A stretch of 64,000 nucleotides of DNA. Origin: Ryuthela nishihirai. Its lineage: Eukaryota > Arthropoda > Arachnida > Araneae > Heptathelidae. Position 1 is the stretch's first letter. The number at the start of each line of letters is the position of its first letter. Below are positions 11,125 to 21,169 of the stretch, piece by piece. Where the stretch lies: assembly GCA_038380435.1 (NCBI GenBank), contig JAWZYU010000027.1, positions 5,143,156-5,207,155 on the forward strand, written 5' to 3'. The translations under genes were made by a program, and so were the position numbers. Below the pieces are notes generated by a model. It did no database searches. It saw nothing but the letters and a program-made list of their open reading frames with translations, and had not been told where the DNA came from.

Positions 11125-11390
11125 GCTGACCGATGTTCTCTGTTCTGCCTGTACTGTGCACTTGTCCAATCGAAACTGCACTACGGATCCCAGGTGCTGG
11201 ACCCCCTCCATCATCAGACCTTCCGTGTTTGACAAAAGCCTTCTGCACCTCACTGGTCCAGTCTTTACATTGAGACCGACGAACCATCTTTATCTCTTCA
11301 TCGTCAGCAGTTGTCCCTACAATATGCTTCTAAATTGCGATCCCTGCCTGGCCATTCCACTTTTGACTGCGTTTCAGTCCAAAGTGGGAA

Positions 11391-12182
11391 ATGCTCTACA
11401 CTAAATGGCCAACTGCCATTCGTCCATTTGGTTCGCGAGTTCGAGGCTACCTCAGAGACATCAACACCAGTCTCGATAGCATAACACAGTCGCCAGCCAA
11501 ACCACTTCCACCTTGGCTCGCTGTTTCCCCTTCCTGTGATTTTTCCCTGTGCAGGACGGGGAAGGCCTTTACACCCGACTGTGTGTACCAGCAACTCTTT
11601 GCCAGCCATCATACTGAGTACCCGGACTTCTTGCCTGTCTTTACAGATGGCTCGAAGTCCAGCATATTGGTGGGATCGGCCATGGTCTGCTGTGATGTAA
11701 TCATTGGAGACCAGATCCCACTGCAGTATTCCATCTTCACTGCAGAGTTGCACGCTGTCAGTCTCTCCTTGGACCACATGGTGCCTAAGCGTCATCATCG
11801 GTGTGTACTTTACACCGGCTCACTTAGTTTGCTACAGGCTTTGATCTCGGTGAGTCATCAGCCTCACCCAGTTCTTTCTAAGATCCACCAGCAGCTACAT
11901 CATCTGGCAGCCACAATCACCATCCACTTCTGTTGGGTGCCCGGTCACGTCGGAATCAGGGGCAATGATTTGGCAGATGCTGCTGCCAAGTCGGCCACGT
12001 TGCCGGTTCCATATCTGGATTTCTGGCAGCATTTACAATCGAGCTCCAGGCACAGTGGCAGAGATCTTGGTCAGAATAGCTTACGAACAAGCTCTTTGAG
12101 ATCAAACCTATCATCAAACCATGGCAGTCTTGTTACCGCAGGAATCGCAAGGAGGAAGTTGTACTTGCTCGGCTCCGCTTAG
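11391..12182 (+). pseudogene. LINE J RNase H domain
   Basis: Ribonuclease H, which would remove the RNA strand. In order: PVFTDGSKSS (first Asp), FTAELHAVSLSL (Glu), a position where the family has TDS but this copy reads TGSLSLLQAL, and WVPGHVGIRGNDLADAAAK (last His and Asp). The TDS-to-TGS change loses a catalytic Asp. The ORF of 263 residues is open, preceded by a frame break after the RT. RNase H at the C-terminus is known for I, LOA and some Jockey-group LINEs. Confidence 0.88.
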
Positions 12183-12800
12183 GTCATTCATTTCTTACTC
12201 ATTCATTTCTTCTATGGGCGGACGATAAACCTAAGTGTGAGTTTTGTGACACCATTTTAACAATCAAACATATTTTAATTGAATGTCAATGTTTTAACTT
12301 TGAACGACGTATGTTTTTTAACTTTCATAATTTTACGTCTGAGCCCCTTATACTCGTACATCTTTTATCAGACCATTGTTGTTTTACCTCTATATTTCAA
12401 TTTTTTTGATATACTGGATATTTCACTCACTTATAGTTTTACTCCACTATTTATTATTCTACATGTTTAACCCAGGTTGTTACACCTGGGTTATTTTTAT
12501 ATTGAACATATTTATACATTTTCTTTTGTTGTCCTCAACATTTCATTTTGTTTGTTGTCCTCAACACCAAAGACAATTTACTTGTTGTCTTTGATTTGAG
12601 AATTGATAGGTTTTAGATGCCTTGATTGTAACAGCACTATTCGTGTAAGATTATTACACTATATGGCTGTTTGTGTCGTTTTTCTGCTGAGGTCCTGCCA
12701 CCTTCTCAGATCATCTACTGTGGCATATAAACTGGGAGGCTCCTGTCAGACCTCTGTGGCAAGCAGCTGCTTGAGGAGGTATTTATTTTAATTTTTTTTT
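12183..12800 (+). other. LINE J 3' UTR and tail shared with SINE B
   Basis: Begins after the RNase H ORF with a Cys-His-like stretch in another frame (FCDTILTIKHILIECQCF). An AT-rich 3' UTR follows. From about 12676 (GTGTCGTTTTTCTGCTGAGG) to 12790 it is the same as the body and tail of SINE B. A short palindrome AACCCAGGTTGTTACACCTGGGTT lies at about 12470-12492, split here as AACCCAGGTT / ACCTGGGTT, and could fold. Confidence 0.7.
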
Positions 12801-12861
12801 ATTTATAGGGAAGATCTGTGTGGAAGGAAGATCTCAGCAGATAGAGGACACAAAAATTCAT

Positions 12862-12932
12862 ACTTTACCTGGGGCTGAAACCCAGGTCCCTTTGATCAGT
12901 AGTCAAGCTTCCTAAAAGGCTATGAGGGATTT
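12862..12932 (-). mobile_element. SINE B tRNA-like head fragment
   Basis: The reverse complement reads TACTGATCAAAGGGACCTGG followed by GTTTCAGCCCCAGG, i.e. the second half of the SINE B tRNA-like head with a B-box-like sequence. The first half is lost. A mirrored copy is at about 19338-19408. Confidence 0.65.
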
Positions 12933-13045
12933 TTTAAAAAATCGAGAGAAAGCCAAGTGGCAACAGCTCAAACATCTCAATACAATGAAAAAATAGCTTG
13001 CTCTGGGGTTTCACTTCAGTTTTTCAGGCAAGACCTTTGAATGAA
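12930..13045 (+). repeat. unnamed repeat, also at 29370-29485
   Basis: Shares GGCAACAGCTCAAACA, CTCAATACA and TGAAAAAATAGCTTGCTCT with 29370-29485. In both places it lies next to a SINE B head. Mirrored in the right arm. Confidence 0.6.
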
Positions 13046-13105
13046 GGTGTTACACCTCCCCCCATCCCTATCAATAGGTTTGGGTGGGGAATTCCAATCT
13101 CCCAG

Positions 13106-14840
13106 TGTAACGCTCCAGAAGATTATTAAACTTCTTTACTTTGGACCATTCGACTGATCCAAATTAAATTGAAACTCTGGATAGCATATCAGGTGCCAGG
13201 CAATATTAACTTTCCATATAAAGTCAAATGAGGGTTCATTAAATATATGGGCAATACTTATTGAGTAAGAAATCAAAAAGATTGTCAAAATATTAAACTG
13301 ATAAATCTTAATTAAAATCAATTATTGTTGCTCAAGAAAAAAATAGCAAAGTCAAATATATATAACAAAGTTTATTTTCATAAAATTCAAGACACATATA
13401 TATACTGATGAATACAAAAGTTAGAGCATCTAAAAGCTCCATCTCTAAATACAACTCCAAAAAACTGACAACTAATGCTACTGATTATACTAACATCTCT
13501 TACTTCACAGACTCTTAGCTTCCTAAATCCATACTTATGTAGACATGAAATATCAGCTCCTGTATCTATACGAGCTATGAATTCAATTTTTTCGTGATAA
13601 AGTTTCACAAAAGGTAACTCTAGAACATTATGTGTACCCACAGTCAAAACTTACCTCTTGAGAGGACTTTTCTTGAGGGACTTTGGCCTCTCTCTTCAAA
13701 GATCCTAATTTAAGTTTCCCGAATTACCATTTTTTTTTTTGTAGCAATATTGCTCCATGTGTCCTAGTTGGCCACAAAAATTACATCTGAAAATTTCTTT
13801 GTTATTCGTAGCAAAAGTTTTTTTTATTAATTTCATCGTTCGAAGCTTGATGCAGAACAAAATCTCTGCTTCATTCATTCTGCATGTTGTAGTTGGGTGT
13901 AAATTGTTGGGACTCTGTAACTTCTGATTGTGCAGGAATCATTTTGCAACTCTTAACCTGATATCTGTGCTTTGGTGAGGATGCATCCATTGTTGATTAA
14001 GTGCAGTTTTTGCAGATTCTCTATTTGTGGTGTATTGCCGAGCCAATTTCACTACAGTTGAAATTGAATTATAGGAAAAATCATTTGAATTCTCTTATGG
14101 GTAAAAGTAATTGAGACATAATGCAGTTTATTATGTCAATTTTACCGGCATCAGCATCGTACAGATAGTATAACTCCTGTATCCCAGATAAATGTTTTGA
14201 TATCATCTCCTCTTTGTCTTTGTGAAAAACGTTCTGTAGCTAGATGTAAAGTCATTGTAAGTAAGATAAATTTCCAAAACGTTCGTTTTCAAAGTCTTCC
14301 CAATATCCTATGCCATGATGACAATCCTATATTATTCCACCATTGCTTAGCACATCCCGTTATGCAAGATACTGCAAAAACCACCTTTTTATTGCCGGCA
14401 CTTCGTGTAAATGGAAATGCTCCTCTATGGACTTGACAAATGTCCACAATGACCAACATTTTGAACCTTTGAAACTTATCTTAAGTAAAGGCCAATTAAC
14501 ATAAGGACTACAATTAATAAATGGATTGGCAACTCATCGTTGAGATGATTGATAATACTCTGTTCTATCACTTGCTTCTGATGGAATAAAAAAATGGAAC
14601 TTTATGTTCAAAGTTTATGTGTTCGTGAGCTGACATAGCATTGTCAGCAAATTTAGGGGTTGTTGTTATTCCCCGTTTCCCCTGAGGCTATTCAAGCAGA
14701 TTAATTAACACTTCTGCTTCTTTCATAGTATTCTGCAACCTATCTTTTACTTTTACTAAGCTGGGAGTCATAATTGTGGAATCGGCCATATTACTAGCAG
14801 ACATGTTTAACTATCTCCCAAAATTTTGAATTTAATGAAA
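13106..14840 (-). mobile_element. LTR retrotransposon remnant (left arm)
   Basis: On the minus strand: a gag-like start at 14804, a zinc knuckle, an aspartic protease and then directly the 3' part of an LTR ending at 13106 (as GGAGCGTTACA). The LTR part resembles the solo LTR at 30438-31205. Polymerase and integrase are missing, so a large internal deletion joins protease to LTR. Confidence 0.75.
13387..14804 (-). pseudogene. LTR-retrotransposon gag-protease, broken
   Basis: Gag would coat the element RNA and the protease would cleave the polyprotein. Seen: a start MSASNMADSTIMTPSL at 14804, many stops in the middle, then CNFCGQLGHMEQYC, a perfect C-x2-C-x4-H-x4-C knuckle, and IARIDTGADISCLHKYGF with the DTGA active-site motif of retroviral-type aspartic proteases (13552-13566). 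The protease runs into LTR sequence. Family (gypsy or related) is inferred from protease type and LTR ends. Confidence 0.78.
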
Positions 14841-15120
14841 TTTTGAAACTTTATTTTGAGCAGTGCTCAAAGATACTGATATAGAACAATGCAATAGTAA
14901 AGCTATACTGAGCTTGCAAAATACTGAGCTTGCTTATCAAAAAGTTCATTGTGTGTCCGGACACTTCTAATCTTTACATACATACAATAAAGTATTTAAC
15001 TATCAGAAATAACTACTTGGAAACTTCAGTACCTTTGACTAATACAAAAGTTTAAGCTTCTTGCTCAACAAAAATTTCGGCTTAAACTCCCGTTAAATCT
15101 ACAATTAGTGCATGTAACTA
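14841..15120. other. unassigned arm sequence
   Basis: AT-rich sequence between the gag remnant and the RTE-like 3' end, mirrored at about 17078-17360. It contains TTTGAGCAGTGCTCAAAG, a perfect 18-bp palindrome around GCAGTGC-type core. It may be the leader of the LTR element; no primer-binding site was identified. Confidence 0.4.
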
Positions 15121-16411
15121 ATGAGCTCATCATCCCCAAGCAGCCATGGGCTACGGAGGCCCAACCAGACTGTGCAATTTAGTTCTCCAAGCATACCTGT
15201 TCTGAACTACATCTGCTGCATCTGGCCACTGCACACCAGTTCCAACAAGGTCCTGTTTGATATTGTCTGCCCACCGCATCATAAGTCTCCCCCTCTTTCT
15301 GAGGCCTTTAGGCACACTGTTCATAACCCTATTCGCAAATCTATAATTATCCATATGGACATCACAGCCAAACCAATTGAGTCCCTATCTGCACAATATG
15401 ATGATTAAAGGAGGTTGCTGACTCCTTTGCCTAACTTCATCATTAGTTATAAATTTGAACCACCTAATGCCCAACATACTGCATAAGCATCTAGTTTCCT
15501 GTTATCTTGTTTACAAAGCGTCCAAGTTTCACTACCATAACTAACCCGAGAATGAACCAAACTATTATACAGTCTAATTTTAGTCTTTAGGTGTATACGC
15601 CTATTTCTCCACACTCTCCATAGATACTTAAAAGTCCCGGCAGCAATCCCTATTCGTCTGTTAATCTCATGCCGCACATCACCAGTATCTGTTATATAGC
15701 TCCCTAGGTAATTAAACTGTGAAACCTGCTGAAGACTGCAGCCATTCAGCTTAACATAATCACAGTCTGCCTAACCAATTTTCATCACTTTAGTTTTCTC
15801 TCTGTTTATAACCAAACCTACTCTACTACCAGTTTCATCAACAGCTCGAATGAAAGAGTTCATCCCATCAACATCATTTGTCAAAAGGGCTAAATCTTCA
15901 GCATAATCTAAATCAGAAATTTTAGTATCTCCAGACCATCTAAGGCCAAAATCTTTCTCTTGCAGTGAATTTCGCATAACATAATCAATAACCAAACTAA
16001 AGAGATTTTCAAACTAAAGAGAAAAGGAGACAAAATGCACCCTTGTCAAACACCTGAAGTAATGCCATATCAATTGCTACAAGCCTTACCAACTCTCACA
16101 CACGACTCAGTGTTATTACAGAGAGCTTTCATTATGTTAACTAACTTGTCAAGTATACCATATGATCTCACAATCAACCACAAATTATGACGATCAACAG
16201 AGTCGAAAGCCTTTTTGATTCTTATCAGCAGCTAACTGATCCTTTACACATTTATTAAGTTCTCTGTAATGCTTTCTATTAGGACTAGTAGGGTATTGAT
16301 TAAGGATATTCCTGCAGTTCTTTCTTTCTGAAATAAGCTCAAGTGCCTTATCACTCAGATAATTATGCCTTCTCTGCTCATTTTTTTTTTCTAAAAGAGT
16401 ACTGTTAGTGT
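15121..16411 (-). mobile_element. RTE-like LINE, internally deleted (copy 2)
   Basis: Minus strand. From 16411 down: a linker related to 63560-63740, then a direct jump into RT motif A (KAFDSVD-like), QGCILSPF, DLDYAEDLALLTND (catalytic box with Ala-Glu-Asp instead of the usual Ala-Asp-Asp), NREKTKVMKIG, then RHEINRRIGIAAGTF and the C-terminal MDNYRFANRVMNSVP block, and the GATGATGAGCTC end at 15121. Positions 15771-16411 form the palindrome's unique spacer; the rest is arm. Confidence 0.85.
15771..15995 (-). pseudogene. RTE-like RT catalytic core fragment
   Basis: Open frame of 74 residues from the palindrome spacer: VIDYVMRNSLQEKDFGLRW, KISDLDYAEDLALLTNDVDG, VGLVINREKTKVMKIG. This is the RT palm with the YxDD-equivalent box altered to YAED, plus motif D/E region. 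Altering the first Asp of the pair is expected to abolish activity. The related degraded copy at 36.9 kb keeps a YADD-like reading. Confidence 0.82.
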
Positions 16412-17071
16412 CCAGACTGTGATTATGTTAAGCTGAATGGCTGCAGTCTTCAGCAGGTTTCACAGTTTAATTACCTTGGGAGCTATATAACAGATACTGG
16501 TGATGTGCGGCATGAGATTAACAGACGAATAGGGATTGCTGCCGGGACTTTTAAGAATCTATGGAGAGTGTGGAGAAATAGGCGTATACACCTAAAGACT
16601 AAAATTAGACTGTATAATAGTTTGGTTCATTCTCGGGTTAGTTATGGTAGTGAAACTTGGACGCTTTGTAAACAAGATAACAGGAAACTAGATGCTTTTG
16701 ATTCTAGATGCTTATGCAGTATGTTGGGCATTAGGTGGTTCAAATTTATAACTAATGATGAAGTTAGGCAAAGGAGTCAGCAACCTCCTTTAATCATCAT
16801 ATTGTGCAGATAGGGACTCAATTGGTTTGGCTGTGATGTCCATATGGATAATTATAGATTTGCGAATAGGGTTATGAACAGTGTGCCTAAAGGCCTCAGA
16901 AAGAGGGGGAGACTTATGATGCGGTGGGCAGACAATATCAAACAGCACCTTGTTGGAATTGGTGTGCAGTGGCCAGATGCAGCAGATGTAGTTCAGGACA
17001 GGTATGCTTGGAGAACTAAATTGCACAGTCTGGTTGGGCCTCCATAGCCCATGGCTGCTTGGGGATGATGA
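16412..17071 (+). mobile_element. RTE-like LINE 3' end (copy 3, right arm)
   Basis: Mirror image of 15121-15770: QFNYLGSYITDTGDV-like start, RHEINRRIGIAAGTF, NRRIHLKTKIRLYNSLVHS, KLDAFDSRCLCSMLGIRW, then after a stop MDNYRFANRVMNSVPKGL and the GATGATGAGCTC end. Unlike the left copy it has no upstream RT core, because the palindrome junction lies here. Confidence 0.88.
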
Positions 17072-17395
17072 GCTCATTAGTTACATGCACTAATTGTAGA
17101 TTTAACGGGAGTTTAAGCCGAAATTTTTGTTGAGCAAGAAGCTTAAACTTTTGTATTAGTCAAAGGTTCTGAAGTTTCCAAGTAGTTATTTCTGATAGTT
17201 AAATACTTTATTGTATGTATGTAAAGATTAGAAGTGTCCGGACACACAATGAACTTTTTGATAAGCAAGCTCAGTATTTTGCAAGCTCAGTATAGCTTTA
17301 CTATTGCATTGTTCTATATCAGTATCTTTGAGCACTGCTCAAAATAAAGTTTCAAAATTTCATTAAATTCAAAATTTTGGGAGATAGTTAAACGT

Positions 17396-19153
17396 GTCTG
17401 CTAGTAATATGGCCGATTCCACAATTATGACTCCCAGTTTAGCAAAAGATAGGTTGCAGAATACTTTTTTCTGCAACCTATATATATAATAGGTTGCAGA
17501 ATACTTCTTTATTTTGAGCAGTGCTCAAAGAAGCAGAAGTGTTAATTAATCTGCTTGAATAGCCTCAGGGGAAACGGGGAATGACAACAACCCGTAAATT
17601 TGCTGACAATGCTATGTCAGCTCACGAACACATAAACTTTGAACATAAAGTTCCATTTTTTTATTCCATCAGAAGCAAGTGATAGAACAGAGTATTATCA
17701 ATCATCTCAACGATGAGTTGCCAATCCATTTATTAACTGTAGTCCTTATGTTAATTGGCCTTTACTTAAGATAAGTTTCAAAGGTTCAAAATGTTGGTCA
17801 TTGTGGACATTTGTCAAGTCCATAGAGGAACATTTCCATTTACACGAAGTGCTGGCAATAAAAAGGTGGTTTTTGCAGTATCTTGCATAACGGGATGTGC
17901 TAAGCAATGGTGGAATAATATAGGATTGTCATCATGGCATAGGATATTGGGAAGACTTTGAAAACGAACGTTTTGGAAATTTATCTTACTTACAATGACT
18001 TTACATCCAGCTACAGAACGTTTTTCACAAAGACAAAGAGGAGATGATATCAAAACATTTATCTGGGATACAGGAGTTATACTATCTGTACGATGCTGAT
18101 GCCGGTAAAATTGACATAATAAACTGCATTATGTCTCAATTACTTTTGCCCATAAGAGAATTCAAATGATTTTTCCTATAATTCAATTTCAACTTTAGTG
18201 AAATTGGCTCGGCAATACACCACAAATAGAGAATCTGCAAAAACTGCATTTAATCAACAATGGATGCATCCTCACCAAAGCAGAGATATCAGGTTAAGAG
18301 TTGCAAAATGATTCCTGCACGATCAGAAGTTACAGAGTCCCAACAATTTACACCCAATGGCGCCTACAACAATGCAGAAAGAATGAAGCAGAGATTTTGT
18401 TCTGCATCAAGCTTCGAACGATGAAATTAATAAAAAACTTTTGCTACGAATAACAAAGAAATTTTCAGATGTAATTTTTGTGGCCAACTAGGACACATGG
18501 AGCAATATTGCTACAAAAAAAAAAAATGGTAATTCGGGAAACTTAAATTAGGATCTTTGAAGAGAGAGGCCGAAGTCCCTCAAGAAAAGTCCTCTCAAGA
18601 GGTAAGTTTTGACTGTGGGTACACATAATGTTCTAGAGTTACCTTTTGTGAAACTTTATCACGAAAAAATTGAATTCATAGCTCGTATAGATACAGGAGC
18701 TGATATTTCATGTCTACATAAGTATGGATTTAAGAAGCTAAGAGTCTGTGAAGTAAGAGATGTTAGTATAATCAGTAGGCATTAGTTGTCAGTTTTTTGG
18801 AGTTGTATTTAGAGATGGAGCTTTTAGATGCTCTAACTTTTGTATTCATCAGTATATATAAGTGTCTTGAATTTTATGAAAATAAACTTTGTTATATATA
18901 TATTTGACTTTTCTATTTTTTTCTTGAGCAACAATAATTGATTTTAATTAAGATTTATCAGTTTAATATTTTGACAATCTTTTTGATTTCTTACTCAATA
19001 AGTATTGCCCATATACTTAATGAACCCTCATTTGACTTTATATGGAAAGTTAATATTGCCTGGCACCTGATATGCTATCCAGAGTTTCAATTTAATTTGG
19101 ATCAGTCGAATGGTCCAAAGTAAAGAAGTTTAATAATCTTCTGGAGCGTTACA
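17396..19153 (+). mobile_element. LTR retrotransposon remnant (right arm)
   Basis: Mirror of 13106-14840: gag start near 17396, zinc knuckle at 18470-18512, protease DTGA at 18690-18704, LTR 3' part ending GGAGCGTTACA at 19153. It differs by an extra rearranged block at about 17450-17525 (see findings). All coding parts are broken. Confidence 0.78.
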
Positions 19154-19337
19154 CTGGGAGATTGGAATTCCCCACCCAAACATATTGATAGGGATGGGGG
19201 GAGGTGTAACACCTTCATTCAAAGGTCTTGCCTGAAAAACTGAAGTGAAACCCCAGAGCAAGCTATTTTTTCATTGTATTGAGATGTTTGAGCTGTTGCC
19301 ACTTGGCTTTCTCTCGATTTTTTAAAAAATCCCTCAT

Positions 19338-19408
19338 AGCCTTTTAGGAAGCTTGACTACTGATCAAAGGGAATTGGGTTTCAGCCCCAGGTAAGGTATG
19401 AATTTTTG
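19338..19408 (+). mobile_element. SINE B head fragment (right arm)
   Basis: Mirror of 12862-12932: GACTACTGATCAAAGGGAAT then GGGTTTCAGCCCCAGGTAAG. Same truncation as the left arm copy, so the truncation predates the duplication. Confidence 0.6.
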
Positions 19409-20077
19409 TGTCCTCTATCTGCTAAGATCTTCCTTCCACACAGATCTTCTCTATAAATAATAAAAAAAACAAAATAAGTACCCCCTCAAGCAGCTGCTTG
19501 CCACAGAGGTCTGACAGGAGCCTCCCAGTTTATATGCCACAGTAGATGATCTGAGAAGATGGCAGGAACTCAGCAGAAAAACGACACAAACAGCCATATA
19601 GTGTAATAATCTTACACGAATAGTGCTGTTACAATCAAGGCATCTAAAATATATCAATTCTCAAATCAAAGACAACAAGTAAAATGTCTTTGGTGTTGAG
19701 GACAACAAACAAAATGAAATGTTGAGGACAACAAAAAAAAATGTATAAATATGTTCAATATAAAAATAACCCAGGTGTAACAACCTGGGTTAAACATGTA
19801 GAATAATAAATAGTGGAGTAAAACTATAAGTGAGTGAAATATCCAGTATATCAAAAAAATTGAAATATAGAGGTAAAACATCAATGGTCTGATAAAAGAT
19901 GTACGAGTGTAAGGGGCTCGGACGTAAAATTATGAAAGTTAAAAAACATACGTCGTTCAAAGTTAAAACATTGACATTCAATTAAAATATGTTTAATTGT
20001 TAAAATGGTGTCACAAAACTCACACTTAGGTTCATCGTCCGCCCGTAGAAGAAACGAATGAGTAAGAAATGAATGAC

Positions 20078-20869
20078 CTAAGCGGAGCCAAGCAAGTACA
20101 ACTTCCTCCTTGCGATTCCTGCGGTAACAAGACTGCCATGGTTTGATGATAGGTTTGATCTCAAAGAGCTTGTTCGTAAGCTGTTCTGACCAAGATCTCT
20201 GCCACTGTTCCTGGAGCTCGATTGTAAATGCTGCCAGAAATCCAGATATGGAACCGGCAACGTGGCCGACTTGGCAGCAGCATCTGCCAAATCATTGCCC
20301 CTGATTCCGACGTGACCGGGCACCCAACAGAAGTGGATGGTGATTGTGGCTGCCAGATGATGTAGCGGCTGGTGGATCTTAGAAAGAACTGGGTGAGGCT
20401 GATGACTCACCGAGATCAAAGCCTGTAGCAAACTAAGTGAGCCGGTGTAAAGTACACACCGATGATGACGCTTAGACACCACGTGGTCGAAGGAGAAACT
20501 GACAGGGTGCAACTCTGCAGTGAAGATGGAATACTGCAGTGGGATCTGGTCTCCAATGATTACATCACAGCAGACCATGGCCGATCCCACCAATATGCTG
20601 GACTTCGAGCCATCTGTAAAGACAGGCAAGAAGTTCGGGTACTCAGTATTATGGCTGGCAAAGAGTTGCTGGTACACACAGTCAGGTGTAAAGGCCTTCC
20701 CCGTCCTACACAGGGAAAAATCACAGGAAGGGGAAACAGCGAGCCAAGGTGGAAGTGGTTTGGCTGTCGACTGTATTATTCTATCGAGACTGGTGTTGAT
20801 GTCTCTGAGGTAGCCTCGAACTCGCGAACCAAATGGATGAATGGCAGTTGGCCATTTAGTGTAGAGCAT
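20078..20869 (-). pseudogene. LINE J RNase H (right copy)
   Basis: 263-residue open frame, mirror of 11391-12182. It has PVFTDGSKSS, FTAELHPVSFSF, TGSLSLLQAL and WVPGHVGIRGNDLADAAAK. It carries the same TGS in place of TDS as the left copy, a shared defect. An upstream ORF at 20776-21036 (QQLSLQYASKLRSLPGHSTF) is the connection from RT to RNase H in another frame. Confidence 0.88.
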
Positions 20870-21169
20870 TTCCCACTTCGGACTGAAACGCAGTCAAAAG
20901 TGGAATGGCCAGGCAGGGATCGCAATTTAGAAGCATATTGTAGGGACAACTGCTGACGATGAAGAGTTAGAGATGGTTCATCGGTCTCAACGTAAAGACT
21001 AGACCAGTGAGGTGCAGAAGGCTCCTGTGCAAACACGGAAGGTCTGATGATGGAGGAGGTCCAGCACCTTCACCACTGAATCCCAGACGGAGTTGTACAC
21101 CTGGGATCCGTAGTCCAGTTTCGATTGGACAAGTGAATGGTACAGGCAGAGCAGAGAACATCGGTCAGT

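Larger units (their letters stand above)
10096..12800 (+). mobile_element. LINE J (Jockey/I-type), 5'-truncated copy
   Basis: 3' half of a non-LTR retrotransposon: reverse transcriptase, RNase H, 3' UTR, and a tail ending GCTTGAGGAGGTATTTATTTTA. It begins abruptly at the palindrome edge inside the RT domain. The longer relative lies on the minus strand at 19478-25570. Confidence 0.9.
10096..15770 (+). repeat. left arm of a giant imperfect palindrome
   Basis: Reverse complement of 16412-22198 over about 5.7 kb with only small indels. Everything in it (LINE J 3' half, SINE B head, LTR-retrotransposon remnant, RTE-like 3' end) recurs in mirror image. Matching pairs have coordinate sums drifting smoothly from 32294 (outer) to 32182 (inner). 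Left and right outer flanks are unrelated. Confidence 0.95.

Noticed and set aside
11304..11798. 164-residue minus-strand ORF (and its mirror at 20462-20956)
   Set aside because: Antisense shadow of the LINE J RNase H; the plus-strand frame carries the catalytic motifs.
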